A stretch of 64,000 nucleotides of DNA, from contig CAOKHH010000001.1 of NCBI GenBank assembly GCA_948468225.1, positions 114,044 to 178,043 of the forward strand. The letters are read 5' to 3'. Positions 1-9,095 of this stretch are shown piece by piece (within the stretch, counting starts at the first letter, position 1; each line of letters starts with the position of its first letter). The position numbers were made by a program, and so were the translations under genes. The stretch comes from an uncultured Clostridia bacterium. Lineage in GTDB: Bacteria; Bacillota; Clostridia; TANB77; CAG-508. The notes under the pieces were generated by a model that was given only the letters and a program-made list of their open reading frames with translations, made no database searches and had not been told where the DNA came from.

Positions 1-2091
1 GATACAAATAAAGTAACAGATATGACAAATATAATTGGAAATACTAGTGGTTATTATTCTAGCTTAGAGCAAATAACCTTTGGTGAAAAATGGAACAAAG
101 AAGTAACATTGCCAACAACAGAAAAAGAAAATTATACTTTTACAGGTTGGTATAATAATGCAGATTGCACAAACAAAGTAGCAGAAGGAGGAGCAAAATA
201 TACACCGCCAGGAGCAATAACAATATATGCAGGCTTTGCACCAAACATATATGTAAAACTATACACAGATGGAACCTTAGCCTTCACAGCAACAGATAGA
301 CTATTACCTGACAAAACCTTATCAGAAGACTATGGAAACATATACGGAAAAGAATTTAATCCTGATTCAGGTAATATTAGTGATTATGAACCGTGGTATA
401 GTGATGGAGCAAATATTAAAACAGCAATTATTGTAGATGAAATACAACCTACATCAACAGCAATGTGGTTTAATTCGATGACTAATTTAACAGAAATAAA
501 TGGCATGAGTAATTTAGATACAAGTAAAGTAACAAATATGGAAACTATGTTTGCTGGATGTAATAGCCTAATAAACTTAGATTTAAGTAATTTTAACACA
601 AGTAAAGTAACGAAAATGAATCAAATGTTTCACAAATGTAGTAGTTTAACAACATTGGACTTAAGTAATTTTGATACAAGTAAAGTAACAAATATGGAGA
701 TGATGTTTAGCGATTGTAGTAGTTTGACAACATTAGACTTAAGTAATTTTGATACAACTAATGTAACAAATGCAACTAAAATATTTGGCAACTGCACTAG
801 CCTAGAGCAAATAACATTTGGTGCAAAATGGAACAAAGAAGTAGAATTGCCAACACCAGTAAAAGACAATGAAGTTTGCCTAGGTTGGTATAGTGACAGT
901 GCATACACAAACAAAGTAGCAGATGGAGGCGCAAACTATACCCCATTAGGCGCAATAACAATATATGCAAAATTCGGACCAGGAATATTCGCAAAGCTAT
1001 ACACAGATGGAACCTTAGCATTTACTGCAACAGATAGAACAATCTCTGGACAAACAGTGTCAAAATCGTATGGAAATGTATATGAACAAGAGTTTAATTA
1101 TAATACACAACCTTGGATAAATGAAAGAGCAAGCATAACAAGTGTAAATATTGTAGACTATATACAGCCTACATCAACATCAAATTGGTTTGCTGGATGT
1201 AGTAACTTAGCAACAATAAATAGCCTACAAAATTTGGACACGAGTAATGTAAACAATATGACTTATATGTTTTATAGATGTAGTGGATTAACTAGCTTAG
1301 ACCTAAGCCCATTAGATACAAGCAATGTAACAGATATGAGTTATATATTTAATGGCTGTAGTGGATTAACTAGCTTAGATTTAAGTAGTTTTACTACAAG
1401 CAATGTAACAAATATGAGTTATATGTTTGGTGGCTGTAGTGGATTAACCAGCTTAGATTTAAGTCCATTAGATACAAGTAATGTAATAAATATGATAGGT
1501 ATATTTGCTAGCTGTAGTGGATTAACTAGCTTAGACCTAAGCCCATTAGATACAAGCAATGTAACAGATATGAGTTATATATTTAATGGCTGTAGTGGAT
1601 TAACCAGCTTAGATTTAAGCCCACTAGATACAAAAAATGTAACAAATATATCTGGTATGTTTAAGACATGCAGTGGATTAACTAGCTTAGATTTAAGTCC
1701 ACTAGATACAAGCAATGTAACAGATATGAACTATATGTTTGATTCTTGTAAGAAATTAACAAGATTAGATCTAAGCAATTTTGATACGAGCAAGGTAAAA
1801 AGCATGGGCTCTATGTTTAGAGTATGTGAAAATTTAACAAGCATAAATGTAAGCAGTTTTGATACAAGTAATGTAACAAATATGTCACTTATGTTTGGAT
1901 ATTGTAGAGTTTTAACTAGCTTAGATATAAGTAGTTTTGACACAAGAAATGTAACAAATATGTGGTCTATGTTTAACAGTGACAGTAAGTTAACAAAAAT
2001 ATATGTAGGAGATAATTGGTCAACTTTACAGGTAACTGATAAAACAAATATGTTTGAAAACTGCGGAACAAAGTCAGTTACAAAAAAATAA
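1..2091 (+). CDS. BspA-like leucine-rich-repeat surface protein, 5' end missing
   Basis: The reading frame is open from base 1, so the gene begins before the window; the first internal ATG at 22 is not a real start. The protein consists mostly of ~23-residue repeats of the form MFxGCSxLTSLDLSxxDTSNVTNM, which is the DUF285/BspA leucine-rich repeat seen in surface proteins of gut and oral bacteria. Two InlB-type beta modules (around residues 20-75 and 270-320, with 'FTGWY' and 'CLGWY' and ending in 'AITIYA') alternate with the repeat blocks. The C-terminus ends in 'GTKSVTKK' with no LPXTG-like signal or membrane anchor visible. A role in adhesion is inferred from the family; the ligand is unknown. 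The stop codon is followed two bases later by a hairpin repeat. Confidence 0.85.
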   Translation, partial: DTNKVTDMTNIIGNTSGYYSSLEQITFGEKWNKEVTLPTTEKENYTFTGWYNNADCTNKVAEGGAKYTPPGAITIYAGFAPNIYVKLYTDGTLAFTATDRLLPDKTLSEDYGNIYGKEFNPDSGNISDYEPWYSDGANIKTAIIVDEIQPTSTAMWFNSMTNLTEINGMSNLDTSKVTNMETMFAGCNSLINLDLSNFNTSKVTKMNQMFHKCSSLTTLDLSNFDTSKVTNMEMMFSDCSSLTTLDLSNFDTTNVTNATKIFGNCTSLEQITFGAKWNKEVELPTPVKDNEVCLGWYSDSAYTNKVADGGANYTPLGAITIYAKFGPGIFAKLYTDGTLAFTATDRTISGQTVSKSYGNVYEQEFNYNTQPWINERASITSVNIVDYIQPTSTSNWFAGCSNLATINSLQNLDTSNVNNMTYMFYRCSGLTSLDLSPLDTSNVTDMSYIFNGCSGLTSLDLSSFTTSNVTNMSYMFGGCSGLTSLDLSPLDTSNVINMIGIFASCSGLTSLDLSPLDTSNVTDMSYIFNGCSGLTSLDLSPLDTKNVTNISGMFKTCSGLTSLDLSPLDTSNVTDMNYMFDSCKKLTRLDLSNFDTSKVKSMGSMFRVCENLTSINVSSFDTSNVTNMSLMFGYCRVLTSLDISSFDTRNVTNMWSMFNSDSKLTKIYVGDNWSTLQVTDKTNMFENCGTKSVTKK

Positions 2092-2092
2092 C

Positions 2093-2120
2093 TGTAGGGG
2101 TCGACGAATCACGCGACCCG
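2093..2120 (+). repeat. TGTAGGGG hairpin repeat
   Basis: Starts TGTAGGGG and ends CGACCCG; GGGTCG pairs with CGACCC. GC-rich copy directly after the BspA-like gene stop. Confidence 0.8.
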
Positions 2121-2125
2121 CAAAA

Positions 2126-2155
2126 GAACTTTTGGGGACAGTCCTTAAAGTTCAG
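2126..2155 (+). repeat. degenerate copy of the 60507 palindrome arm
   Basis: Contains GGGGACAGTCCTTAAAG and TTCAG, close to one arm of the perfect palindrome at 60507-60574 (GGGACAGTCTTAAAAG, TTCAGG). Probably a decayed half copy of the same repeat. Confidence 0.5.
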
Positions 2156-2192
2156 ATTGTTGCAAAATAAAGAAAATGTCGATAAAATTTAA

Positions 2193-2221
2193 TTGACAAG
2201 AATAAAAATTAACAATATAAT
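2193..2221 (+). promoter_or_regulatory. sigma-A promoter before Y1 element
   Basis: Perfect TTGACA at 2193-2198, 17-base spacer and TATAAT at 2216-2221. It lies just outside the left inverted repeat and could drive the transposase at 2413 or a short untranslated transcript ending in the T-rich stretch near 2266-2272. Confidence 0.7.
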
Positions 2222-2275
2222 AAAACCAATATAGGGGGCAAGAATAAAAAAATTATTCTGTGGCCTCTTTTTCTG

Positions 2276-3114
2276 TGTCAATGGGGACGGAGCTTTTTGA
2301 CATCAAAAAAATTAACAAAACAGTCAAATTACGACAAAATTATTAAAAGAAATGTTATAAAATAAATAAAAGTTTTTTTCTAAAGTTATTTTTTTCAAAG
2401 GAGGCTATTTCTATGCCAAGAATTCCAAGAAATTACATTAAAACAAGTTATTTTCATGTTATTACACAAGGAATAAATAAAAGTTATATTTTTAATTATA
2501 AAGAAGACATACTTTATTATATAAAACTAATTTATAAATTATCAAAGGAGGAGAATATAGAGATAGTAGCATATTGTATTATGAATAATCATGCACATAT
2601 ATTATTAAGCACTGAAAATATAGTAAATTTAAGTAAGTATATGCAAAGACTTAATACAAGATATGGTATGTATTATAATAATAAGTATGAAAGAGTAGGA
2701 TATGTATTCAGAGATAGATATAAATCTGAAGGTATATATAGTGATGAACAGTTATATAACTGCATCAATTATATTTATAATAATCCAGTAAAAGCTGGTA
2801 TTTGTGAAAATCCAGAGGAATATATGTATTCAAATTATAAGAAGATAAATTATGATATTAAAAGTGAATATACATTTTTAGATATTGATAATGAAAATGC
2901 ATACGAAGAAATAATTAAAAACTATTTAAAGGACAATGAAATTACATTAAATGAATTAACAGATTGTAAAAGATTATTAAAAGAACTAGTAATTTTGCTA
3001 AAAATGGAGTATAGAGTTTCTTTGAGAAAAGTTGCAAGATTATTGCATATAAATAGGGAGAAAATAAGACGATTATACAATAATTAGTGTCAAAAAGCTC
3101 CGTCCCCATTGACA
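2276..3114 (+). mobile_element. Y1-transposase element with perfect 27-bp inverted repeats
   Basis: An 839-bp unit holding one Y1/REP-type transposase. The ends 2276-2302 and 3088-3114 are exact reverse complements over 27 bases. Each end is also a hairpin in itself (TGTCAA pairs with TTGACA around the GGGGACGGAGC core). The right repeat starts on the base after the stop codon. Hairpin ends fit the single-strand substrates of HUH Y1 transposases; no target duplication was recognised. Confidence 0.75.
2413..3087 (+). CDS. Y1 (HUH) transposase, IS200/REP-associated type
   Basis: 224-residue single-domain transposase of the Y1_Tnp family, which cuts single-stranded DNA at hairpins through a tyrosine. 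Visible motifs are the N-terminal 'PRIPRNY...YFHVITQGINK', the metal-binding HUH motif 'NNHAHILL' near residue 58, and the helix 'LYNCINYIYNNPVKAGIC' that carries the candidate catalytic tyrosine. The C-terminal ~60 residues ('VSLRKVARLLHINREKIRRL') look like a helix-turn-helix, as in longer members of the family. A strong site (AAAGGAGG) lies before the ATG. The gene fills the space between perfect 27-bp inverted repeats, so the element may still be mobile. Assignment to the family is secure; activity is not shown. Confidence 0.9.
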   Translation: MPRIPRNYIKTSYFHVITQGINKSYIFNYKEDILYYIKLIYKLSKEENIEIVAYCIMNNHAHILLSTENIVNLSKYMQRLNTRYGMYYNNKYERVGYVFRDRYKSEGIYSDEQLYNCINYIYNNPVKAGICENPEEYMYSNYKKINYDIKSEYTFLDIDNENAYEEIIKNYLKDNEITLNELTDCKRLLKELVILLKMEYRVSLRKVARLLHINREKIRRLYNN

Positions 3115-3190
3115 CAAAATAATTGCATAAAGAGGGGGCGTATGTTAAAATAAAAAATATGTAGCATAATTTATATAAGGAGATGGACTT

Positions 3191-3902
3191 ATGCAAAGAA
3201 TACTTAGTACAATGAGACAAGCTATAGAAAAATATAATATGATAGAAGAGGGAGATAAAATTGCGGTATGTTTATCTGGAGGTAAAGATTCAACTACTTT
3301 ACTTATGGCATTAAAGAATTTACAAATATTTTATCCTAAAAAGTTTGATATAATTGCAGTAACAGTAAATCCTGGTTTCGATTTTTTTGATGTAAGTTAC
3401 TTACAAAAACTATGTGAAAAACAAGAAGTTCCATTGATAGTAGAAGAAAGCCATATAAAAGAAATAGTATTTGATTTAAGAAATGAAAAAAATCCATGTT
3501 CACTTTGTGCAAATTTAAGGAGAGGTATTATAAATAGTATTGCAATTAAAGAAGGTTGCAATAAAATTGCATTAGGACATAACAAAGAAGATGTTTTAGA
3601 AACATTTTTTTTAAATCTATTATACACCGGAAAAATACATACATTTTCACCTGTAAGTTATATGGATAGATCAAAAATAACTTTAATAAGACCACTAATT
3701 TATACAGAAGAAAAGGAAATAAAAAGATTTATAAAAAAGGCAGGAATAGAGCCAATGGCAAAAGCCTGCCCAATGGACCGGAGTATCAAAAAGAGAAGAA
3801 ATGAAAGAGTTGATAAATAGCTTTTCAAAAGAAATTCCGCAAATAAAAGCAAATTTGCTAGGCGCAATTCAAAGAAGCGGAATTGACGGTTGGAAAGAAT
3901 AA
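3191..3902 (+). CDS. TtcA/TilS-like PP-loop tRNA thiolation enzyme, +1 recoded at CGG
   Basis: PP-loop ATPase of the TtcA family, which adenylates a tRNA base before sulfur transfer. The ATP-binding motif SGGKDS is near residue 31 and a CxxC ('CSLC') near residue 102, as expected for 2-thiocytidine-type enzymes; a further Cys lies in 'ACPMDG'. In the zero frame the protein derails at codon 197: CGG at 3779-3781 after GAC. Skipping one C restores 'CPMDG-VSKREEMKELI' and continues to the stop at 3900-3902, giving 236 residues ending 'RSGIDGWKE'. AAGGAG precedes the ATG. The tail after the shift is family-like, so I treat the gene as intact. The exact tRNA target is not certain. Confidence 0.85.
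3779..3781 (+). other. CGG +1 recoding site in ttcA-like gene
   Basis: In-frame ATG GAC CGG AGT; the protein requires ATG GAC (C) GGA GTA. Glycine of 'CPMDG'. Confidence 0.8.
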
Positions 3903-3908
3903 AAAATG

Positions 3909-3941
3909 AAAAGACTAGGAATGTTGAATTCCTAGTCTTTT
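3909..3941 (+). terminator. bidirectional terminator between convergent genes
   Basis: Perfect 13-bp stem (AAAAGACTAGGAA pairs with TTCCTAGTCTTTT), 7-base loop and T runs on both strands. Serves the ttcA-like gene and the convergent phosphoglucomutase. Confidence 0.9.
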
Positions 3942-3944
3942 ATC

Positions 3945-5669
3945 TTATCCCATGCTATTTAACACATCTGTTTTTAATGTTTCTAATTTTTCTTTTGCAT
4001 CATCTAAGCTTGTTCCTTTTACTCCGATGTAGAATTTGATTTTTGGTTCTGTTCCAGATGGACGTACACAGCACCAAGCATTATTGTTTAAATCAAAGTA
4101 TAGTACATTAGATTTTGGTTGGTTAATAACTGTTTCTGTATTTGTTTCATAATCTATAGATTTACTCGTTTCATAATCTGAGAATTTAGTAACGGTATAA
4201 TCTCCAAAAGATTTTGGTGGATTATTTCTAACTTTAGTCATCATTTCTTTAATTTTTTCAGCACCCTCAGCACCTTTTAATACAAGAGAATGTTGACCTT
4301 CAATGTAGTAACCATATTTTTCATACATTTTATTCATTTGATCCCATAAAGTTAAACCTTGAGTTTTGTAGTATGCGACAGCTTCGCATAAACACATAAC
4401 TGCTACAATTCCATCTTTGTCTCTTGCGTGTGTACCAATAATGCAACCATAACTTTCTTCATAAGAGAATACACAGTCGTAGGTATGTTGTTCTTCAAAA
4501 TCTCTTATAACTTTTGCAATATTTTTAAATCCTGTTAATGCTTCAAACATTTTAACATTGTAAGATGCACAAATTGCATCTGTTAAATTAGAAGACACAA
4601 TAGATTTAATAACTGCTGCATTTTCAGGTAATGTATTTGTTGATTTCTTTTGAGATAATATATATTCGCAAACTAAGTTTCCTGTCATATTTCCATTAAA
4701 TTGGATATATTCTCCATTTTTAGTGTCTTTGACATATACACCTAATCTATCTGCATCTGGGTCATTTGCTAAAACTATGTCTGCATCTTTTTCTTTTGCA
4801 AGTTTTAGAGCAAGTTCAAATGCATTTGGGTCTTCAGGGTTTGGATAAGATACTGTTGGGAAATCTCCATCTGGTAATTCTTGTTCTTTTACAATATATA
4901 CATTTGTAAAACCAATTTCTTTTAATATTCTTTGAACTAGAACATTTCCTGTTCCATGTAAAGGAGTATAAACTATTTTTATATTTTCAGCTTCTTGCTT
5001 AATTAGTTCGGGATGAACTAATAGTTTTTTTAATTCTGCAATATATCTATCATCAATTTCAGTTGAAATAACGTTATATAATCCTTTAAGTTTGGCATCT
5101 TCTAAAGACATTGTTTTAATTGCAGAATAGTCTGTAATTGAATTTACTTCATCAATAATACCTTTGTCTATTGGAGCAACAATTTGAGCGCCATCTTCCC
5201 AATATACTTTATAACCATTGTATTCTGGTGGGTTGTGGCTAGCTGTTACTATAATACCAGAAATACAACCTAAATTTCTAATTGTGAAAGATAGCTCTGG
5301 AGTAGGTCTTAGTGAATCGAATATATAAGTTTTAATTCCATTAGCATTTAAGCATAATGCAGCAATTTGACTAAATTCTTTAGACATATGCCTTGAATCA
5401 TAAGCTATTGCAACACCTTTATTTTGACCATTTTGCTTAATAATAAAATTTGCTAATCCTTGAGTTGCTTTACCAACAGTATAAATGTTCATTCTGTTGG
5501 TACCAGCACCTATAACTCCTCTCAAACCAGCTGTACCAAATTCTAAATCTTTATAAAATCTATCTTGAATTTCAGCTTCATTTCCAGAAATACTAAGTAA
5601 TTCTTGTTTTGTAGCTTCATCAAATATAGGGTTATTACACCATTCTTCATATTTTTCTTTATAATCCAT
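3945..5669 (-). CDS. phosphoglucomutase / phosphomannomutase
   Basis: 574-residue alpha-D-phosphohexomutase that interconverts glucose-1-phosphate and glucose-6-phosphate (or the mannose equivalents). The catalytic phosphoserine lies in 'TASHNPPEYNGYKVYW' near residue 145, the Mg-binding loop is 'DPDADRLG' near residue 306 and the phosphate-binding loop 'RPSGTEPKIKFYIGV' is close to the C-terminus; length is normal for the PgcA type. It starts 9 bases after the UDP-sugar pyrophosphorylase stop with its own GGAGG, so the two are an operon supplying nucleotide sugars. No in-frame CGG is present. Family assignment is firm; glucose versus mannose preference is inferred from the neighbour. Confidence 0.93.
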   Translation of the reverse strand: MDYKEKYEEWCNNPIFDEATKQELLSISGNEAEIQDRFYKDLEFGTAGLRGVIGAGTNRMNIYTVGKATQGLANFIIKQNGQNKGVAIAYDSRHMSKEFSQIAALCLNANGIKTYIFDSLRPTPELSFTIRNLGCISGIIVTASHNPPEYNGYKVYWEDGAQIVAPIDKGIIDEVNSITDYSAIKTMSLEDAKLKGLYNVISTEIDDRYIAELKKLLVHPELIKQEAENIKIVYTPLHGTGNVLVQRILKEIGFTNVYIVKEQELPDGDFPTVSYPNPEDPNAFELALKLAKEKDADIVLANDPDADRLGVYVKDTKNGEYIQFNGNMTGNLVCEYILSQKKSTNTLPENAAVIKSIVSSNLTDAICASYNVKMFEALTGFKNIAKVIRDFEEQHTYDCVFSYEESYGCIIGTHARDKDGIVAVMCLCEAVAYYKTQGLTLWDQMNKMYEKYGYYIEGQHSLVLKGAEGAEKIKEMMTKVRNNPPKSFGDYTVTKFSDYETSKSIDYETNTETVINQPKSNVLYFDLNNNAWCCVRPSGTEPKIKFYIGVKGTSLDDAKEKLETLKTDVLNSMG

Positions 5670-5678
5670 TCTAACCTC

Positions 5679-6926
5679 CTAAAAATTGTTTTTATAATAA
5701 TTTGTATATAATTCTCTTGCTGTTTCTGGACTATCTACTCCAGTTGCATTTTTTACAGGAGCAAATTCATCAACTCTATTTACTCTTAAAATAGACATAT
5801 TATCTAAAGTGCTAAATGCATCAAATATAAATGCTTCAAATTTATATGCATTAGGCACATCTGAAGAAACTTGCTCTTTTTTATCATTCATATAAGTAGC
5901 TTTTTTAAATGCAGAATGATATGGTAAACTGTTATTACTTATAGCTTCAAGAGCCCTAATATTAAATAAATTACAAAGAATGTGAGACTCTCCAAAAAGT
6001 AATTCACCATTTTCATCAGTTAAATTTGCCATTTCTTCTGTTATTTCTGTATATTCAACAACACTAGGTTTCTGATTCCTTTTGCAAAATACTCCAACTT
6101 TTTCCTTAGGACCTACTTTTACTACAGATTTTCCACCAGCTAAAGTATTATTATTTATACATAATCCCATAAGGATAGGGTCAACCATTTTTACCAAAAC
6201 ATTATCTACTCCACCTATAAAAACCCATTCAATGCCATTAGTTTTCATGTCTTTTAATACATTGTTTTTGAACATAGATTCAAATATTCCACCATGTCCA
6301 TTTGCTGCAAGTTTTACTAATCCATTTTCATTTAAAAGAATTTTTCCATCTGTGCCAATCATAGGTAATTCACCTTGCTTAAAGAAATGAACAGCTTCCT
6401 TTGGATAACCAAAGTAGTTATGTTCTTCAAAGAAATTTATAGTAGCTAAATTATTTTCATTACTTGTCATAAGATACCAAGGAATTGTGACTCCATAAGT
6501 GTTTTTTGCTAAAATTAGTGTATCACAAAGAATTTCAAAAATAGATTTATGACTTGGAAGTCCTAAATCATAAGTTCCTTTAGGACCATTATGACCTAGT
6601 CTTGTACCTTGCCCACCAGCCATTGTAACAACAGCAAGTTTGCCTGATTTTATAGCCTCTAATCCTTTTTCATAATATAAATCTAACTCATCTTGAGATA
6701 ATTTAGATTTATCTAAATAAGGGATTGGTTCTATTGAATCAGTATCAATTTCAACAGTCTTTTTTGTATTTTCATATAATTTAAGCATCAATTCAAAGTC
6801 GATATCTAGTACTTGATTTAATAGTAACTCTTTATTTTCAGGATTTAAATCATCAAAAAAAGTAAGTAAATGTTCTTGATTGTATTTTTTTAACAATTCT
6901 TTAACTTTTATAAGTTTTTCATCCAT
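5679..6926 (-). CDS. UDPGP-family UTP:sugar-1-phosphate uridylyltransferase
   Basis: 415-residue nucleotidyltransferase of the UDPGP (UGP2/UAP, eukaryote-like) family, which makes UDP-glucose or UDP-N-acetylglucosamine from UTP and a sugar-1-phosphate. The signature 'MAGGQGTRLGHNGPKGTYDL' lies near residue 101, with the family's 'PWYLMTSNENN' and 'NGHGGIFESM' following. It is the first gene of a two-gene minus-strand operon with the mutase that makes its sugar-1-phosphate. GAAAGGAG precedes the ATG, and a promoter is visible at 6969-6995. The sugar specificity cannot be settled by eye. Confidence 0.88.
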   Translation of the reverse strand: MDEKLIKVKELLKKYNQEHLLTFFDDLNPENKELLLNQVLDIDFELMLKLYENTKKTVEIDTDSIEPIPYLDKSKLSQDELDLYYEKGLEAIKSGKLAVVTMAGGQGTRLGHNGPKGTYDLGLPSHKSIFEILCDTLILAKNTYGVTIPWYLMTSNENNLATINFFEEHNYFGYPKEAVHFFKQGELPMIGTDGKILLNENGLVKLAANGHGGIFESMFKNNVLKDMKTNGIEWVFIGGVDNVLVKMVDPILMGLCINNNTLAGGKSVVKVGPKEKVGVFCKRNQKPSVVEYTEITEEMANLTDENGELLFGESHILCNLFNIRALEAISNNSLPYHSAFKKATYMNDKKEQVSSDVPNAYKFEAFIFDAFSTLDNMSILRVNRVDEFAPVKNATGVDSPETARELYTNYYKNNF

Positions 6927-6968
6927 TTTAAAAAGCTCCTTTCTATATACAATTTAAATTGACTACAT

Positions 6969-6995
6969 ATTATAACAATGGAAAGGATTAGTCAA
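6969..6995 (-). promoter_or_regulatory. promoter of nucleotide-sugar operon
   Basis: On the minus strand TTGACT (6990-6995), 15-base spacer and TATAAT (6969-6974), about 45 bases upstream of the pyrophosphorylase start. Confidence 0.55.
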
Positions 6996-7081
6996 GAAGA
7001 TAAATTTTATTCATAAAAATTTCGAAATACTATTTTCAAAATTGTCTAGGCGTGTTATAATACAAACTATCTTATAAAAAT

Positions 7082-7109
7082 TGTAGGGGTCGGCGTCCTC
7101 GACGACTCG
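7082..7109 (+). repeat. TGTAGGGG repeat, imperfect hairpin
   Basis: Starts TGTAGGGGTCGGCGTCC and ends GACGACTCG. It lies between the TATAAT-like box at 7056-7061 and the ribosome site of the J-domain gene, so it would be in that gene's leader. Confidence 0.7.
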
Positions 7110-7134
7110 ATAAGCTACAGAGGAGGATGTTTAA

Positions 7135-8022
7135 ATGATATTTAAGGATTACTACAAAATATTGGGGCTAGAAACGAGTAAAGTAACTGGGGAAGAAATA
7201 AAAACAGCATATAGAGAACAAGCAAAGAAATACCACCCAGATGTAAATATTGGAGATAAAAAAAGTGAAGATAGATTTAAAGATATAAATGAAGCATATA
7301 AAATATTAAGTCAAACACAGTCAAAAAGAAAATATGATAGACAATGGAATAATTATATAGGTAGAAAAAAAGCTAAGACAGAGAGTGAAAAGAGTAATAC
7401 ACAAAATGAATTTTTCTCAATGCTATTTGGCTCAAATCAAAATAATGAGGAACCTGAAATTAAAAAAGCTAAAAAGGTTCCTGCAAAAGGCGAAAACATA
7501 GAAACGGAGATAAATGTTTCTATAGAAGAGGCTTATTATGGTAGTGAAAAGAAAGTTTCTTTGAGAACAGTAGATGGAAAAATGAAAACTTTTTCTATAA
7601 AAGTTCCATCAGGAATTAGAAGCAATGAGAAGGTAAGACTTATAGGGCAAGGCAAAAATGGGGTGAATGGTGGTAAAAACGGAGATTTATTTATAAAAAT
7701 AAATATAAAAAATGATTCGAAATTTAAGTTAAATGGAAATAATTTAGTAACAGATTTATATTTATCACCTTGGGAAGCGGCGTTAGGAACAAGAGTTAGT
7801 ATAGATGGAATAGATGAAAAAGTTTCATTATATATTCCACCAGGAATTCAAAGCGGAGAGAAAATAAAAATACCTTGCAAGGGTTATCAAGATGGAAAAG
7901 GTGGTAGAGGAGACTTAGTTGCAGAGGTAAAAACAGTGGTTCCAAGAAAATTAGCCGAAAATGAAAAAGAACTGTTTGAAAGATTAAGCGAAATTTCAAA
8001 ATTCAATCCACGCAAAGATTAG
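7135..8022 (+). CDS. DnaJ/CbpA-type co-chaperone without zinc domain
   Basis: 295-residue J-domain protein that would stimulate the ATPase of DnaK. The J domain covers residues ~4-70 with the HPD tripeptide in 'KKYHPDVN'. A low-complexity linker follows, then the two-part DnaJ C-terminal substrate-binding domain (~125-285, 'IEAYYGSEKKVSLRTVDG', 'VKIPSGIRSNEKVRLIGQG', 'LYIPPGIQSGEKIKIP'). There is no CxxCxGxG zinc domain, so it is CbpA-like rather than a full DnaJ. GAGGAGG lies just before the ATG. Monocistronic by layout. Confidence 0.9.
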   Translation: MIFKDYYKILGLETSKVTGEEIKTAYREQAKKYHPDVNIGDKKSEDRFKDINEAYKILSQTQSKRKYDRQWNNYIGRKKAKTESEKSNTQNEFFSMLFGSNQNNEEPEIKKAKKVPAKGENIETEINVSIEEAYYGSEKKVSLRTVDGKMKTFSIKVPSGIRSNEKVRLIGQGKNGVNGGKNGDLFIKINIKNDSKFKLNGNNLVTDLYLSPWEAALGTRVSIDGIDEKVSLYIPPGIQSGEKIKIPCKGYQDGKGGRGDLVAEVKTVVPRKLAENEKELFERLSEISKFNPRKD

Positions 8023-8047
8023 ATTACGTATAAATTATATTGCACAT

Positions 8048-8072
8048 TGTAGGGGCGAGCATTGCTCGTCCG
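8048..8072 (+). repeat. TGTAGGGG hairpin repeat
   Basis: TGTAGGGGCGAGC...GCTCGTCCG; GCGAGC/GCTCGT stem. Confidence 0.85.
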
Positions 8073-8107
8073 TAATTATTTCAATTTACATAATTTACAA
8101 AATTATA

Positions 8108-8136
8108 TTGACAATGCTTAATAAATAAAGTATAAT
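8108..8136 (+). promoter_or_regulatory. sigma-A promoter of virD4-like gene set
   Basis: Perfect TTGACA (8108-8113), 17-base spacer and TATAAT (8131-8136), 57 bases before the first gene of the 8194-11109 operon. Confidence 0.8.
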
Positions 8137-8193
8137 TATAATTAGTTATGATACAAAAGACAAAATAAGAATTGTAGAAGAGAGGTGCTATAG

Positions 8194-8730
8194 ATGGAGG
8201 AATTTATGCAAGGAAAGCACTTTAGCATTACAGATCCTCAAAATGTAAATACAGTAATATATCAAATAAAAGAAACAGAGAAAGAATATTTAAAAGAGTC
8301 ACCCAAATATACAGTTGAAAGATTAGATTATACAGAAGAGTTGGTTGGGCAAAATAAAAAGAAAACATTTTTTGTTGATGAACCACATCCTGAGGGAAAT
8401 AAGTTGGTTATTCTTTCATTTGGTAAAGAAAAAGTAGTAGTAAATATGGGGATTTTAGAAGATAGTAGAGTAAGAATTTCTAAAAGACCAGTTCCAATGA
8501 ATTTCAAAACTTTATATAATGAAGAAGAAACAGAATTTAAAAACTTTACATATACACCTAATTTGAAAAGACCAATAACAATAATAGATTCAGAAACTAC
8601 TGAAGAAGTAAAACCAGTTTTATATATGGATGAAGATACTAATGAGATAAAAGGAAAATGCAAATTAAAACCATATAAGAGTTATTTTGCGTTTGAAGTA
8701 AGAGATGATAAGACTAAGCGAGATTCGTAA
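8194..8730 (+). CDS. hypothetical protein, first gene of coupling-protein operon
   Basis: 178 residues, not recognised. It is hydrophilic and has no signal peptide or membrane segment. It contains several beta-type stretches such as 'KLVILSFGKEKVVVNMGIL' and 'RPITIIDSET', and ends in a basic tail. GAGAGGTGC lies 8 bases before the ATG; a second ATG five codons in is possible. It is followed after 14 bases by another small gene and then by a VirD4-like ATPase, all in one direction from a consensus promoter, which suggests a shared role in DNA or protein transfer, but no function can be named. Confidence 0.75.
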   Translation: MEEFMQGKHFSITDPQNVNTVIYQIKETEKEYLKESPKYTVERLDYTEELVGQNKKKTFFVDEPHPEGNKLVILSFGKEKVVVNMGILEDSRVRISKRPVPMNFKTLYNEEETEFKNFTYTPNLKRPITIIDSETTEEVKPVLYMDEDTNEIKGKCKLKPYKSYFAFEVRDDKTKRDS

Positions 8731-8744
8731 GGAGGATATAGAAT

Positions 8745-9065
8745 ATGTCAAGGGAAGTTAAAGAAACAAAAAATAAACAAAAGCAAAATATGGTAGGAAT
8801 AGCAATTTTAGCTACAGCAATTGGAAAAGCTGGAGAATTATTAGATGAAATGACTAAAGGGGAAAGTATACATGAATTTGCATTACATGAAGCTGAATTA
8901 ACTATAAGTCTTGAAGATAATGGAATAGACAAAGATGGAAATAGATTCGATCAAAAAACAGGAAAACTATTAGGAATAAAAGGAAAAATATCAATACCAG
9001 AAAGAACGAAAAAAGAATGGGAAGCAAAAGGATTATTAAAAAATCAAGAAGAGATGGAAAAATAA
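8745..9065 (+). CDS. hypothetical protein, second gene of coupling-protein operon
   Basis: 106 residues, not recognised. The N-terminus is charged ('SREVKETKNKQKQN'), then a short hydrophobic helix ('MVGIAILATAIGKAGELL') and a hydrophilic C-terminal half with 'DNGIDKDGNRFDQKTGKLLGIKG'. AAGGAGG lies before the ATG, 14 bases after the previous gene. Position directly before the VirD4-like gene suggests it is part of the same module. Confidence 0.75.
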   Translation: MSREVKETKNKQKQNMVGIAILATAIGKAGELLDEMTKGESIHEFALHEAELTISLEDNGIDKDGNRFDQKTGKLLGIKGKISIPERTKKEWEAKGLLKNQEEMEK

Positions 9066-9095
9066 ACAATAACACTAAAGAAAAGGTGAAAATTT

